This document shows, piece after piece, positions 1-12,240 of a DNA stretch of 64,000 nucleotides. The notes beneath the pieces are model-generated. The model was not told the origin of the DNA. It worked only from the letters and a program-made list of their open reading frames with translations, and searched no databases. Source of the DNA: Eurosta solidaginis (taxonomy: Eukaryota > Arthropoda > Insecta > Diptera > Tephritidae); NCBI RefSeq assembly GCF_040869045.1, contig NC_090323.1, positions 269,518,392 to 269,582,391 on the forward strand, read 5' to 3'. How positions within the stretch are numbered: the first letter of the stretch is position 1; each line of letters begins with the position of its first letter. Both the position numbers and the translations under genes were made by a program.

Positions 1-188
1 TTTCCATGGCAGAAATACACCCAGAGCGCTTGCCAAACACTGCCGAGGGGCGACCCCGCTTAGAAAAATTGTCTTCTAATTGAAAAACCTTATTTCTAAA
101 ATTTTGATGTTGCTTTGCCCGGGGTGTGAACCTGGGGCATACGGTGTGGTAGGCGGAGCACGCTACCCTCACACCACGGTGGTCGCCA
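1..188 (-). mobile_element. tRNA-derived SINE, head part, cut by window edge
   Basis: Read on the minus strand, this segment matches the first half of the complete SINE at 52558-52917. It has the same box A-like stretch, the same box B-like GGTTCACACCCC, the GCAAAGCAACATCAAAA segment and the following AGAAATAAGGTTTTTCAATT region. The 5' end of the SINE lies near 188 and the 3' half runs off the window at position 1. The match to 52558-52917 is direct; the SINE class is inferred from the internal pol III boxes. Confidence 0.8.
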
Positions 189-2094
189 TTTTGTACATTT
201 TGCTTATTATTATATCCGCATAGATTTTGCAATGTAAAGTCGGTTTTACTTTGTTGTAAAACAATCTAAAGCTCCTAACAACGAGACAGTTTATCTCTTG
301 ACCCGATTGGACTCTTAAGCACTACCTTCTTCGCCCTTAGGAGGCACGGTTATTGACTGGGAGCTGTAGGAATGTATAACTAAGTTTCCGCTTTCATAAA
401 GTAGATTGCCACTTCTGTCTTGAGAGGGATAAGACGAGTGAGTATAAGGCTTTTGAAATAGATGTTTTGGAAGACGAACATCTGACTTCTTTGACATCCA
501 GAAAAGTAGTTTGGTATATTCGTAAATCGCGTTTATTCAAAACAAATTAAAAGGAACAAGACGCCAATGCCATAGACGTCATGTAGTCTGAGTGATGTCT
601 ACTAGTCATACTGGTACTTAGTTTAAACTAAAGAGATTCTTTTGATAAGATTATATAAAGCTGCTAGACTCTAGTAGCTAGGTTATTGGCTTGCAGCTCT
701 TCTATCAATGACTCCAAAAAAAGTGTAGGCCTACCTTGGTCGATTAATTTGAAGGTATCCCTAGCATTGTAGCTTATTTTTTTTTACATTTGATGATGTT
801 ACGAGCTGAAATGATATGCATTTTGCTGACCAAAGGACTTGAACACTGTCGCCTATTTCAGGTCATTAATTTCAAAGTGATGGATCTATGAGTAGCGTTG
901 TAATACGAGAAGTGCCCTGCAAGTATAGAGATACTTAAACTTCAGCGCTGAGAGTCACGCTATTAATGGTTTAAACCCTTCAGATTTTAGCTTTTATTCT
1001 TTTATTGTGGTACTAGACGGAAATACATGGCTTACACATAAGAGAGAGTTCCCAGTGGATGTGAGTTATATGGATTAATGTTTGATTCATTTATAAATAC
1101 AATAATCCCGAAAATTCTAGGGCAGTTAAAATTATATTTCGTGAGGAAATCAGCAAAACTTCTTAAATTAAAGTTATTATGGCACTTTTTTCCGTCATTT
1201 ACAGTGAGCTTTGATTTCGAGAGGATAAACATTGACCACTGAAAATGTCACAATACTCGAAACCAAAATAACCCTTACTCGTTCCCCATTGCAGTAGAGG
1301 AAGCTCAAATGCGTGAACTTTGCTCTTTAAACCACTTTTTAAAAATGTTTCAATTTAAAACAATTACAACAAAAACCATAATGAAAAAGATGGCACTAAA
1401 ACAGGGCTAATGACTCAGAAATAATCAAGTGGTTGGAATCAAATCGCATCCTATTACCAAAAACCTTAAATCTTATAAAATTAGCTGCAAAAGATGTTTA
1501 TGAAAGTCAATGACAGATCGTGTGATGTACTGTGACACACAGTAGCGATAAAGTTGCTGAAAATGTGCAAGTGGTCAAAGGGAATATCGAAAACGTTTCG
1601 CAGCTCTTGCTGTATCCCTTCGCAGCTATTTAGTTTTGAAGTAGCACAGACCTAAAAAGGAGTGAGCATCATATTTGATTTATGCACTGTAAAATAATAC
1701 AGATTAGTATCCCGAAATCTCGGGTTTAACTGCGATTGCAGATCTTCAACATCTTTGACACACATGACTCCGATGTGGCATAAACAATTAACATGCATAC
1801 TTCTGTACATTTATATATAAATAAATATATACCACCCGCAAATGTTGTTGAGTGTCACGTCACTCACAGGACGTCATTTTTGCCATTCGCACTCACTCCT
1901 TGGCAAGTTTATTGTGATTTTTTGAATACAAAACTGGTTTCATAGGTAAACAAAATCAGCATTTATACAAATATATATTGAAAATACATATACATACATA
2001 TATCTATATAGACATACATACTACCCAATATACATTTTGAACAAGGTTTATTTAAAAGTCATTTGAGAACTATCCCTAATCTCAAATATACATA
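189..2094. other. non-coding stretch, no gene seen
   Basis: AT-rich sequence with short ORFs only, none with a recognisable domain or coding bias. A run of CATA-type simple repeats lies near 1960-2030. I see no transposon ends here. Confidence 0.5.
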
Positions 2095-2137
2095 TATCGG
2101 TCGATAGCGTTCTCAGTTTGCTGAGTGGAGTATCATC

Positions 2138-3270
2138 CGATCTCAGCTACCGTTTTGAAAACAGCAAACTTTTGAAGAACACCCTTCCAAAAGCGCCCCT
2201 TATCAGAATTTTATAGAAATCCACCATGTCTGTTGTTGTTTTTGCTTTAACGATAAAGACACTCCCCGAAGGCTTTGGAGCTGTACCCACCCAGTCTCAG
2301 AGTTTATATCGAAAATTACATATCTCATTAGAATTTCAATTTATTTCAAGCTCAGTTTGGGCGTGTATGAAATAAATTCTTCAATAGGACGTTCTTCAAC
2401 CCTCTAAACAGCTTTCGAACTATCGACCCAGATAGGATGATATTCCATTCAGCCGTCGATATATTCTCAGAGCCATCGCAAATATGAGAGAAAAAGCTGC
2501 AAATGATGTTGAGAATTTATATTTTCTGAAATCTCTGAGAACTTTCCGTGTAAGTATTGGGTACAGTCATGCAATGAGTATTTTTGAATTTTTGTAAAAT
2601 ATTGCAACAAGGCGCAGGGTTGCAGATTTCAGGTGAGGATTTCAAAAACACAAAAATTAAACTTTATTGGCTCCAAGCTGTTGCAATTGCCAAAAGTAAA
2701 TTGAAAGTGGAGTTGCATTTTTAATGAGGTCTTTGTGTATTTGTACTCTTTTGCCGGCGGATGTGCGCACACATTTTGAGATTGAAAAGAAAAAATCATG
2801 TCAAACATTTATTTCGTTTATTTATATTCCTATTAAAATAATTGCACGCACACATACACACAATATTATATATACCCAGCAGTGCAAAGAGGGCTTACAG
2901 CCATCATATATATTAGGTTAGGTTGAACAGAAACATTAGGACTTTCCCACTTCATTTTACTTTTCTGTACACACATTGTAATGACATCAGACTACTATTC
3001 CTCAAAAATAGTCTAGAGTTGCTAGGCTTGCAGAAATCGAAGCCTAAATTTTCTGAAAATAAAACTATTTCGTTGTTCGCTGGAAAATCATTCTATCTCT
3101 GCTCCTGTTTCAAAAACTCGCTATCTCAGCATAAATTCAAAACATTTTGACGTGGGCTAGGGCGTTTATTAAATCAATTCTGAGAGAAGCATTCGTCAAT
3201 GCAATTGAGTGAAATGGCGTATTTTAAAAGTTTGCTGTGATAGAGTATTTTCAAAACGGCAGCCGAGATA
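2138..3270. repeat. segment bounded by a loose inverted repeat (old transposon?)
   Basis: The stretch near 2138-2182 (CTCAGCTACCGTTTTGAAAA, then AGCAAACTTTTGAA) reappears in inverted form near 3214-3270 (AAAAGTTTGCTG, a gap, then TTTTCAAAACGGCAGCCGAG). The two arms bound about 1.1 kb with no recognisable coding sequence. They may be decayed terminal repeats of a DNA transposon or two unrelated copies of a short repeat. The arms are imperfect and I could not define a target duplication. Confidence 0.3.
2233..2345 (-). repeat. dispersed repeat with CACTCCCCGAAGG hairpin, minus copy
   Basis: GTTGTTGTTTTTGCTTTAAC is followed by GATAAAGACACTCCCCGAAG. This is the reverse complement of the repeat tail at 53005-53062, which ends in CAA triplets. 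The CACTCCCC/GGGGAGTG stem recurs in both copies. It looks like the 3' end of a retroposon family with a CAA tail; the class is inferred. Confidence 0.5.
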
Positions 3271-3985
3271 AGTTGATATTTCGTTAAACGTCGAAATGTT
3301 CTAGATCTCGATGTAGGCATTATCTCTTACCTTCTCCTGTATGTTATGTTCACGAGGCAAGAACTGCAGACCTCACCCCTTCCCTCGCCCGGTATACATA
3401 GATTTCAGGAGTATGGTATTGCTTCTTTCACCAGATATGTCCTGAGTTAAGTTTAGATCGGAACGGGATATAACTCACTAAATTTGTGATATTTCATAGT
3501 GCAGCTGAAAACTCAGTAATTTCAAATTAAAGTGTTGTAAGGCCATATTTCATACTTGACCGCCCAAGTGCTAACCCAAGTAACTGTGGGGTATCCACGT
3601 ATACACACATAATCACATTGTTAACATGTAATTATTCACATCACTTTGTTATTATTTTTTTTTTTTTTCTTTTTCCAAATATCAATTTTATGGCACTCCT
3701 GTTTCGTTTCCCAGAACCCATACCTAAAACTTGTTATCAGAAAATGTGACCATTGATAGAAATCCATAGTGATAAGAATGTTTTTTGTAGGAATTGAACT
3801 GATAGCGTAGTGTAAAGAGAAGCATAGAAATTTGTTGTTTTTTTTTACTTTTACATTACAGTTTTTACCCATCATCGGAAGTGCATTTATGTTTATTTGT
3901 TTTGATTGTGTAATAAGTGACAATGCATGTCAATCAAGTGTCCCTCAGTTCACAATCCAATGCCAAATGGGAGCGCGGGTATACA
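2346..3985. other. non-coding stretch
   Basis: No gene is seen. It contains a (CA)-rich tract near 2850, a TTAGGTTAGGTTGAAC motif near 2913 similar to that at 16430, and a poly-T run near 3650-3670. Confidence 0.45.
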
Positions 3986-4334
3986 TTAGGGTGGTCCTTC
4001 TAAATCAGATAAAATATTTTTTCTACATAGTTACATCCTTCAGACGGTAAGGTCAAAAATATCACACACAAATCTTGGTCATGATTCAAGACGGTTGAGG
4101 GGTGTCGCACAGAACTCCAAAAATTTAACCACTGCGATCAGGACCAAAATTTATAGCTTATATCTTCTACGATAATTTATAAGAAAAATTTAAATTTTTT
4201 GAGTCTCCATAAAGAAATCTCAACTTTGACCCCTGTGCGGCACTCCCAATCTCGAGCAACATTTATGTAGGTTTTGCCGTTTGAAGGAGTGAGTCTGGAA
4301 AAAACGGGTGTTTCATTTATAAGGACCACCATAT
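3986..4334. mobile_element. MITE with GGTGGTCCTT terminal inverted repeats
   Basis: A 20-bp arm at 3986-4005 is answered by its near reverse complement at 4315-4334. They share GGTGGTCCTT and TAAAT, with mismatches at the outer edge and one inside. The 349-bp span has no ORF. A short TACA sequence lies close outside both ends, but the duplication is not clean. Non-autonomous DNA transposon is the simplest reading; the superfamily is not assigned. Confidence 0.5.
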
Positions 4335-4485
4335 TGTACATATTTATGCATCAGTAATAAGGCTGAGTGTATTTTGGTTAGTTTTTTTTCTGCACTACCT
4401 ATATTTCAATATGGTCCTGTCCGTGATTCCACCGGCGAGTATCGAAGGACCATAATGGTGAGCTGTATTAGCTTTACGCAAATAT

Positions 4486-4745
4486 GAATGCAGCGAATAA
4501 AATCCCAAAGGTTCCGCTGGCTAGGTTATGTTATGCGAATAGCGAAAGACGCTCCAGACAAGAAAGAATTTCAGTCGACACCGCAGTTTGGAAGCAGAGG
4601 AAGGGGAACCTCCACTGAGTTGGGAGAGGCAGGTGGAGGAAGACTTGACGTACTTCCAATTGGCGTCAGTTATCGCGAAACAGAGGAAGCTGTCGTGGCG
4701 AAATGGCCAAAATAGCTAAAGCTGTTAAGTGCCAATTAAATATGA
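4486..4745 (+). pseudogene. RTE-like non-LTR retrotransposon, C-terminal remnant
   Basis: The translation from about 4488 reads QRFRWLGYVMRI, then GSRGRG. After a shift of frame near 4610 it reads PPLSWERQVEEDL. This order (RWLGHVxRM, GRGRP, LRWxDQVExDL) is typical of the C-terminal tail of RTE-like non-LTR reverse transcriptases. The remnant is only about 75 codons, is frameshifted, and ends just after GTTAAGTGCCAATTAA with a short ATGATGATGAT tail. The same 3' motif follows the remnant at 11724-12240, so both copies belong to one family. The polymerase core is missing, so this is a dead 3' fragment. Confidence 0.7.
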
Positions 4746-5139
4746 TGATGATTTAAAATTCAAGTTGCTGTCCTAAAATGTATGAAACCCCGACTTTTAA
4801 ATTAAGGTGACATGGATATTGTTTAAGTTCAGCTGTAAAAAAAACTTCTAACGGTCTGAGCGGCAAACGATTTTTAGAGTTAAAAAGATTGTACGCTATG
4901 GACTTTAAAACTATGTATGTATCTTCTATACTGGACGCGTTTGGGCCAAAAAGAAGTTAATAAATTTGACAGGCTTCAGTGTGGAAAACGTGGGTTAGCC
5001 TACTGTCCCATAAATTATGTAAAGAGCCCAAGCTAGATTATTATATGCTTGACCGAACTAAAAAGCAGCTCTGTAGTTTCTCTTAATGCTATTACACTCC
5101 ACCCAGGTTCTACTCCTTCAGTGAACCCAGCTCGTTTCA
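4746..5139. other. non-coding spacer
   Basis: Nothing recognised between the RTE-like remnant and the DINE-like repeat. Confidence 0.4.
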
Positions 5140-6248
5140 TCCAATAAACCAATCCAATTACCATGTTTCATCCCTTTTTTCGTATTTGAAATAGAATTAT
5201 GGCATTTTTTTTATATATCGTAACTTTCGCAATCGAAAAAGTGGGCGTGGTCATATTTGGATTTCGGCCATTTTTTACATCAATACAAAGTGAGTTCAGA
5301 TAAGTACGTGAACTGAGTTTAGTAAGAATATATCGATTTTTGTTTAAGTTATCGTATTAACGGCCGAGTGGGAGGACAGACGGTCTACTGTGTATAAAAA
5401 CTGGGCATGGCTTCAACCGATTTCGCCCTTGTTCACAGAAAACAGGTATCGTCCTAGAGTCTAAGCCTCTACCAAATATCACAAGGATTGGTACATTTTT
5501 GTTCGACTTATGGCATTAAAAGTATCCTAGACAATTTAAATGAAAAAGGGCGGAACCACGCCCATTTTGAAATTTTCTTTTATTTTTGTATTTTATTGCA
5601 CCATATCATTACTGGAGTCGAATGTTGACATAATTTACTTATATACTGTAAAGATATTAAATTTCTTGTTAAAATTTGACTTAAAAATTTTTTTTATAAG
5701 CATACATATAGTAATAGGAGCAACGTTCCTGCCAAATTTCATCATGATGTCTTCAACGACTGCCAAATTAAAGCTTGCAAAACTTTTAAATTACCTTCTT
5801 TTAAAATTGGGCGGTGCCACGCCCATTGTCCAAAATTTTACTAATTTTCTATTTTGCGTCATTATTTCAACTTACCTACCAAGTTTCATCGCTTTATCCG
5901 TCTTTGGTAATGAATTATCGCACTTTTTCGGTTTTTCGAAATTTTCGATATCGAAAAAGTGGGCGTGGTTATAGTCCGATATCGTTCATTTTAAATAGCG
6001 ATCTGAGATGTGTGCCCAGGAGCCCATATACCAAATTTCATCAAGATACCTCAAAATTTACTCAAGTTATCGTGTTAACGGGCAGACGGACGGACAGCGG
6101 ACATGGCTCAATCAAATTTTTTTTCGATACTAATGATTTTGATATATGGAAGTCTATATCTATCTCGATTCCTTTATATCTGTACAACCAACCGTTATCC
6201 AATCAAAGTTAATATACTCTGTGAGCTCTGCTCAACTGAGTATAAAAA
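5140..6248 (-). mobile_element. DINE-1/Helentron-like repeat, truncated copy
   Basis: This is co-linear with 17960-19020 and shares long near-identical blocks, including AAAGTGGGCGTGGTTATAGT and the terminal GAGCTCTGCTCAACTGAGTA followed by TAAAAA. In minus orientation it begins TTTTTATACTCAGTTGAGCA and soon contains GAGCCATGTCCG followed by a CCGT-rich run. I associate that pattern with the 5' block of DINE-1 elements in flies. The hairpin end and minisatellite of the 16793-19020 copy are missing. The 144- and 132-codon ORFs inside are chance readings of the repeat. Confidence 0.6.
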
Positions 6249-7139
6249 CTAATATGTACAATTTTCCTTCTTTATCAAAAATATCTTCACTATGGGCACT
6301 CTAATACACACAGCTATATGCAACTGATAGCCACTCAAAAAATGACTGGCAACAGGTAAACGTCATTATGCCAAGTACCGATATATCCCAGGTATTGTTT
6401 TGCACTCCTTATTTTTAAGAAATTATGATTGAAAAGTTTGAGGAGTGTTCCATGCTCAAAATGTATTATTGTTGAGGACACACCCTTGAAGAGGCAGCGT
6501 TTGCAAGCACTTCAAGCACCCAAAACTCAACTCGATTCAATCGAACACGTTTCAGTAGGCGACTTTGACATCAACAACTAGTTGAGATCTGAAAAAGCAA
6601 CTGACTGACTTGCTAAATGGCTGGCCTCACTTCCTTTGAAGGCGAACTCACTCATACAAATACATATTTTTCATTTTACTGGCTGCTGTCGAAGCCGATA
6701 ATTACGCATTAGTGAGCACCGTCATAACAAAGCAAAGTTAAGCATTTTTGAAGATATCACGTGACCAACTCAAAAAACCAAAACTGCTAACATTCTTCAG
6801 ACACTTTCTGTTTTCCTTGATTGGTGAAACGTGTGATAGTGTTGAAATGACGATAAACAACAGGTCTTGCTCTGCTTTCTACCTGCTATCCTTGCTGCTG
6901 TATGTAGCCTTTATTGCGTTCACGTAATTTGATATTGCTTGACAAACTCTTGGCGGTCACAAGTAGCCGTTAATCGTTTGCTACTAACGTTAATAGTTTG
7001 GTTGTATTTATTTGGTGGCACCCGAAGACACTAGTATCTCAGGGAAGTGATTTGCCATTGCGGTCAGGGTCAATAGCGGATGTCAATGACATCAAATATT
7101 TTCCTCAAGTATCAAATATTTAAAACGAATTGAGGATAT
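6249..7139. other. non-coding stretch
   Basis: No gene or clear repeat seen. Confidence 0.4.
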
Positions 7140-7696
7140 AAGCGAAATAAAGGATTTTATTTGACTTTTTTTTCAATAAACTTCTAAGAATTTGGGAGCC
7201 CTTAAGTTGTTCTTGCATTTTAAGAGTTATGCAGAAAATTGAAAAACAATTTTGCGAAAAAACGGACGAAATAACTTAAGGACCACGGCCAATTTAGTAT
7301 AAATAGGTTTATAAGGACCTAGACGAATATAAAAGGCTAAATTTTTGCGAAGTAATTTAATATCAATGCTAATTTACCTTCAAAGTGTATTTATAACAAG
7401 AACACAAATAAAAAACAATTTTCGGAACTGGGCGTGGTCCTGCCCCTTTTTTAGCAATAATTCTCCCAAGTTTCGGGAGCTATAGGTGGAAGAGGAGTCG
7501 TGGAAAAACTCGGTGCACTTATTTCCTTTATAAAGAGCAATATTTCTAAAAAAAGTGTATAAAATCGATTAATAAACACGCCTACTTTTGATAAAACTTT
7601 GTGTCAAAAAAAACGAAGCTAAATGGAAATATACGGTATAAGCTCTCAGCTGATTATTTAATGTTCGGATACACCCGAACTTAGACACCCTTACTA
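7140..7696 (+). mobile_element. DINE-1/Helentron-like repeat, hairpin-end fragment
   Basis: The right end carries the hairpin GTTCGGATACACCCGAAC (7663-7680) followed by TTAGACACCCTTACT. This is the same architecture as the hairpin end of the 16793-19020 element read on the opposite strand. The body shares GACGAATATAAAAGG-like and AATATCAATG-like phrases with 60700-61060 and 62880-63178. The left boundary is approximate. Confidence 0.5.
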
Positions 7697-10601
7697 TTTT
7701 GTATTAAATTTGTTCGAAATGTGTTCAAAATGGTTTATTTTTATTGTAACTTTTTTCATTTGACATCCGATTTTCAATATTGATGTCATAAAGTTGGTCC
7801 TGAAAACCAATATATACATATATCCTTCCTATCGTGAGGTCTGAATTCGTTTTAACAGAGTTTTCTTGCTAAACGAGCTGTAGCCCCTTGAATTATGCTT
7901 TACGGCTTCCCAAACTAGGAAGAAACCACTAAATGAAAGTAGCTGCGGGGATCAAATGACATTAGATGATATTATAGAACTACTGAAGACTAATATTATG
8001 ATGCGCAAACGCCCTATCTGAGAATATTTTTCAGAAATGTCCCAGCTAATTTCAAAATGTACTGAATTCAAGCTCAGATAGGGCTTTTTTGAACAAGTTC
8101 TAAGATAGGGTGTTCTTCACCGGAATTCTGACTTAGATCGTTTCTGAAGCAAGTCCTTAAATGCAAAAGTTGTCTGTGATAAGCCGTTTTGGAAAAGAAG
8201 CTGTGATAGGGTGATAATCCGCTCAACAAATATAAAAAAAATATTTTCAAGACCCTTTCTACATAGTTCACATCTCTCTAGGGTTACCCAAGCTTTACAG
8301 CAGATTTCAAAAATAACGATTGGTTGATAGTATACGAAAAGGACTAGAATACTGTATTGAAAATAACCCTGTAACCTTCCCTATAATTTTCACCGTTCAT
8401 TAAGGAAACTATTAAGTCATCTATGAAGCAGTTTTCGAAATTAGCGTTTTGATACAAACAGACATTTAAGGTCATGAGCACAAGTATCCAACTTTTTCTG
8501 CTATTTGAAACAGTTTTGTAAAAAGAAGATTGCGCTGAGAAAGAGAGCAGCGAAAGAACATTTGCATATGGAATTTTTTGCACAAATAAAAAACAAATTT
8601 CTATAACATTCGAGTATATTTTAAGCAAACATACATTTGTGACTCGTTAAGACGAATGAATGCCAATTTTTTTACCAACAATGAATCAGACATTGACGGT
8701 CACCTGTTTTGTGTAAACGCAATTATCGAATACTATATGCAATTGTATAGTACATTAAATACAAATTTACATATTGCATGTGAGATCAGAAACAGGTATA
8801 CATAATAACTTGTATATGTAGTGACCTACAGTACATGATATTGTGTACTTCACCTTTTGTGAATTCCTACAGATGTTCCTCATTAGCATCACCATGGAAA
8901 TAGGCACGCGCTGAAAGCCTTGTAAACAAAATTCATTGCAATCCCATTCAGAGTTGTGTTAATTGAGTCGTTAATATGCAGTGTGAACAGCAAAAAAATA
9001 AACACCGAGCCATTTGTTACTGTTTTACTTGAAAACATTTGCTTTTAATAACTGCACTTCCATGTGATTATATACACAAACGCCCCTGCATATAAATTTA
9101 TATCATTTAAACCACCCCAAAATTCGAAGAGAATTATTTATTTACTGTATCCCGTGGGTGGGGAGTAACGTGTGTGGTAGTAAGGGAAATCCTAATTGCT
9201 TTATTGATTTGCAGCTGCTTGCATGTTGGTCAGGGGTATCTCGCTGTGACTTGTTCATGGTTCGTAAAAAGGAACTCCCAAAATTATTGTTATTTAAACG
9301 GGATCAGTTATTTATGTACGGTCGAACAAAATCAGAGTTATATTGACTTAAAAACATGTTTATAGCCAGTAGATTCTTAAGGACTATTGTCTACCATTGT
9401 ATGAAATTTCATTCAAATCCGCCTCGGGTCCGCCTAGCTACAGGGTCCAGCTCTGGGCATCCACATCCAAACCTCCAAACATTAAAACTAAAAAGATACA
9501 TAAAATATTTCTTTCTCAGATTAAATTTTGTTTTCAACTTTCGTAAGCATGCCTACATCTGCTGTCGCTTTAATCCCTAAATTGTGAATATCTTATAAAA
9601 ACCAAACACTGACATTGTATCGCAGGGCTGATATAAATTTAGGGTGACCACCAAATTCAGCATCCACCCACTTTACACACATGCCGCAGATGCTACTACT
9701 AAATATAATGAACTACTAAAATATTACACATTTCTCCCTTTCTTCATAGTCCCTGCTTCGCATTGTGGCGCATTAATTTAACACTTGAATAGTTTAGTAC
9801 TCAAATGAATATCGTAAGTGTGACATTATATTCAATAGAAGAATGAAATTGATTTGTATTTTATCAGTATCTTAAATGGGATCACCAAATGGGTCATACT
9901 ATTCTGTAAGTATGTATGTGTGTATGCTCATTATATACTCGATTATAAGAATACATACATCGTAGAAAAGAAATGAATGAGGCTTGCATTTTTGAGCTGA
10001 GAGTAGTAGCAAAAAGTTCGACTCTAATCTTAAGTAAATGTGTTTGTCTTTTTTGTGCGTTCAAAGTTCTCAAGCGATCAATATGAAATTTTCAGTTGTT
10101 TTTTGAAATCAATGGATGCGCAACTTCGGAAAAGTAGACAGTGCCACGTCCCTTACTCTATAGTTGGTGTAAATATTTTACATAGCGACAGAGTTTGGTT
10201 GGAAAGGAGAGTGACAATGGGAGAATTTTAGAATGGGAGCAGAAGCTCATTTTTCAAAAGAGGGCTAACCGATTTTCGTGCAGGACAATGTTTGGCTAGT
10301 ATTCTAGTTTATCCATAAAAAGCATGTATACTATAGTGGGTCACTTACAGTCACTCCCAGTTAATCTAATATAAAAGAGTCTGCTATGCCTCTTCGAACT
10401 TTTTTGGCTGCGACCTGACTGATTTTTAAACGGTTTTATTTACCTTGACTTGACAGGCAGGCTGGCTGGCTGGCCGGCACGAATTTTGTAATTGAAATTT
10501 GAGTAACTTCCCGATAAGCTACAAGCTTGGAACTTGGAATATAATTCAGAACACGATGACAACGCAATAATAAGAAGAAGCAAACTCCGATAGGTGGTGG
10601 T
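7697..10601. other. non-coding stretch with small inverted repeats
   Basis: There is no ORF with a recognised domain. A 12-bp inverted pair GCCCTATCTGAG / CTCAGATAGGGC lies at 8010-8021 and 8074-8085. CATA microsatellite-like sequence occurs near 9915-9960, and (GGCT)n near 10460. Confidence 0.45.
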
Positions 10602-10856
10602 AGGATCGAAATATTTCAAAAAATCGTATTTGTGATCCGATTTGGTTCATATTTTGAACACATAATACATACATGAATAGAAAGCGGACTGTGAAAAAAA
10701 TTGCCGCAAGGTGGCGCAAGGATCGAGATATTCAAAAAATCGTATTTGTGATCCGATTTGGTCCATATTTGGAGCACATAATACATACATGAATAGAAAG
10801 CGACCTATGATATCCGATTTGGCTCATATTTGGAACAAATATTACATACAGTCCGC
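10602..10856. repeat. tandem duplication, about 116-bp unit
   Basis: CGTATTTGTGATCCGATTTG occurs at 10625 and 10741, 116 bp apart. The flanking CATAATACATACATGAATAG is repeated with it. A third partial copy of the ATCCGATTTGG...CATATTTGGA part lies at about 10812. The short ORFs in both strands here are readings of the repeat. Confidence 0.75.
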
Positions 10857-11072
10857 TAGAAGTGACATCGAAATATTTTGGAGTTCGTGGCGCAGAATCG
10901 AGTGAAGTCTTTAGAAGGATTATGTATTGAGGACTTAGATTGCAACAAATTGTGAGGAAAGAGTCCTTGTAATAATGAGTCACTAAATGAACTAAATAGA
11001 ATGAGAAATAATAGGCATTAAATAAAGACTAAAAACTTGAAAATAAAATAATAAGACAAATAAATTTAAGTT

Positions 11073-11453
11073 AAACGGTTTTATTGAAAACAATACTTAC
11101 ATGAAGTAATAATAATAATAAAAGCTAGAAAATAATTAGCTAAGTCGTAGGTACTAGTCATCACACTCCTCATCAATCTTGGGCGTTGATCAGACAATTA
11201 AATAAAAGCGTTGGACGCGTCAAATTTCTATTGATAGTCATAAGTAAGACCAACTGAACCTTAATCAGGTTATGCTGCGCCTCACATTTTTACAAATTTC
11301 ACGCGCCCAACGCTTTTATTTAATTGTCTGATCAACGCCGTAGATTGGTAAGGAGTGTGATGACTAGTACCTATGACCTACCTAATAATTTTCTAGGTTT
11401 TAATATTATTATTACTTCATGTAAGTATTGTTTTCAATAAAACTAGTTTAACT
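11073..11453. mobile_element. foldback element with about 150-bp inverted arms
   Basis: The left arm (about 11073-11225) and right arm (about 11300-11453) are long imperfect inverted copies. The left arm has ATTGAAAACAATACTTACAT and CAGACAATTAAATAAAAGCG; the right arm carries their complements CTTTTATTTAATTGTCTG and ATGTAAGTATTGTTTTCAAT. A loop of roughly 75 bp separates them. There is no ORF and no clean target duplication. The structure fits a Foldback-like or long-TIR MITE. Confidence 0.75.
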
Positions 11454-11723
11454 TTTTTTTTTTTTATTATTTTATTGTAAGATTAACTCGATAGCGACAT
11501 TATAAGAGGGAGATGCAGAGTTAGAATTAAGGCGTAGGAACACGAAAAGGAAACTGCCTTGACAGAGAAAGAAGTTCAAGTAGTGCTTGCGGTAAAGTCC
11601 GAATTAGAGATAGAGGTAGGAACAAAAATTTGATAGAGGTAGAAGGGAAAAGAAAAATAAAATAGCTTAAGATAAGAGAAGGAAGATTTAGAGAATCAAC
11701 TGAATGTTCCCTCACCCGACTAT

Positions 11724-12240
11724 GGCCAAGTCAGAGAAGCAATAACCAGATGGAATCACAATAAGGCAGCAGCCGTTGATGAATTGGCTGTGGAGCTATT
11801 AAAATTTGGCCGCAAGAAGTTGATGAGCATGCAGCAACAGTTAATTGAATAGTAAAGTCCTCTCTAAGCAAAGTTAGTGCAGCAACATAGGCCATAACAA
11901 CATCAAAACAGGCGGCTGTGGAAGTGTTTGGAAGGAAAGTCCTTAGAAAGATTCACGGGCCTCTACGCATCAGCGAAGGTGAATACCGAAGAAGATTTAA
12001 TGATAAGCGAGCAAACATCAACATAGTCAAGCGAATTAAAACAAAGTGTCTAGGTCATGTTATGCAAATGCAACGCCTAAGGAGCATAGAAGTGGAGCGG
12101 CTCCAACTTCGATGGAAGGACGAGGTGGAAAACGATTTCAACTCCCTCGGGGCTACCAATTGGTGTACCGCGAAGAAGAAACTGACGCGCCTTGTTGGAT
12201 GGCCATAGCCGCTTAAAGGGTTAAACGCCAATTAATCAAG
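11724..12240 (+). pseudogene. RTE-like non-LTR retrotransposon, internally deleted remnant
   Basis: At 11730-11850 the translation reads VREAITRWNHNKAAAVDELA then VELLKFG, the start of a reverse-transcriptase domain (compare the common form AIxxLKNNKAxGxDxLPAELxK), and stops at TAG. From about 11918 another open frame reads VFGRKVLRKIHGPLR, EYRRRFND, LGHVMQMQRLR, RWKDEVENDFNSLGATNW. These are the C-terminal motifs of RTE-like elements. The central polymerase part, including the catalytic YxDD block, is absent, so the copy has an internal deletion. It ends in GTTAAACGCCAATTAATCAA, matching the remnant at 4486. Confidence 0.75.

Noticed and set aside
5540..6212. Open frames of 144 and 132 codons
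   Set aside because: They lie inside a DINE-like repeat; the homologous copy at 18507-18984 keeps only fragments, so no selection for coding is seen.
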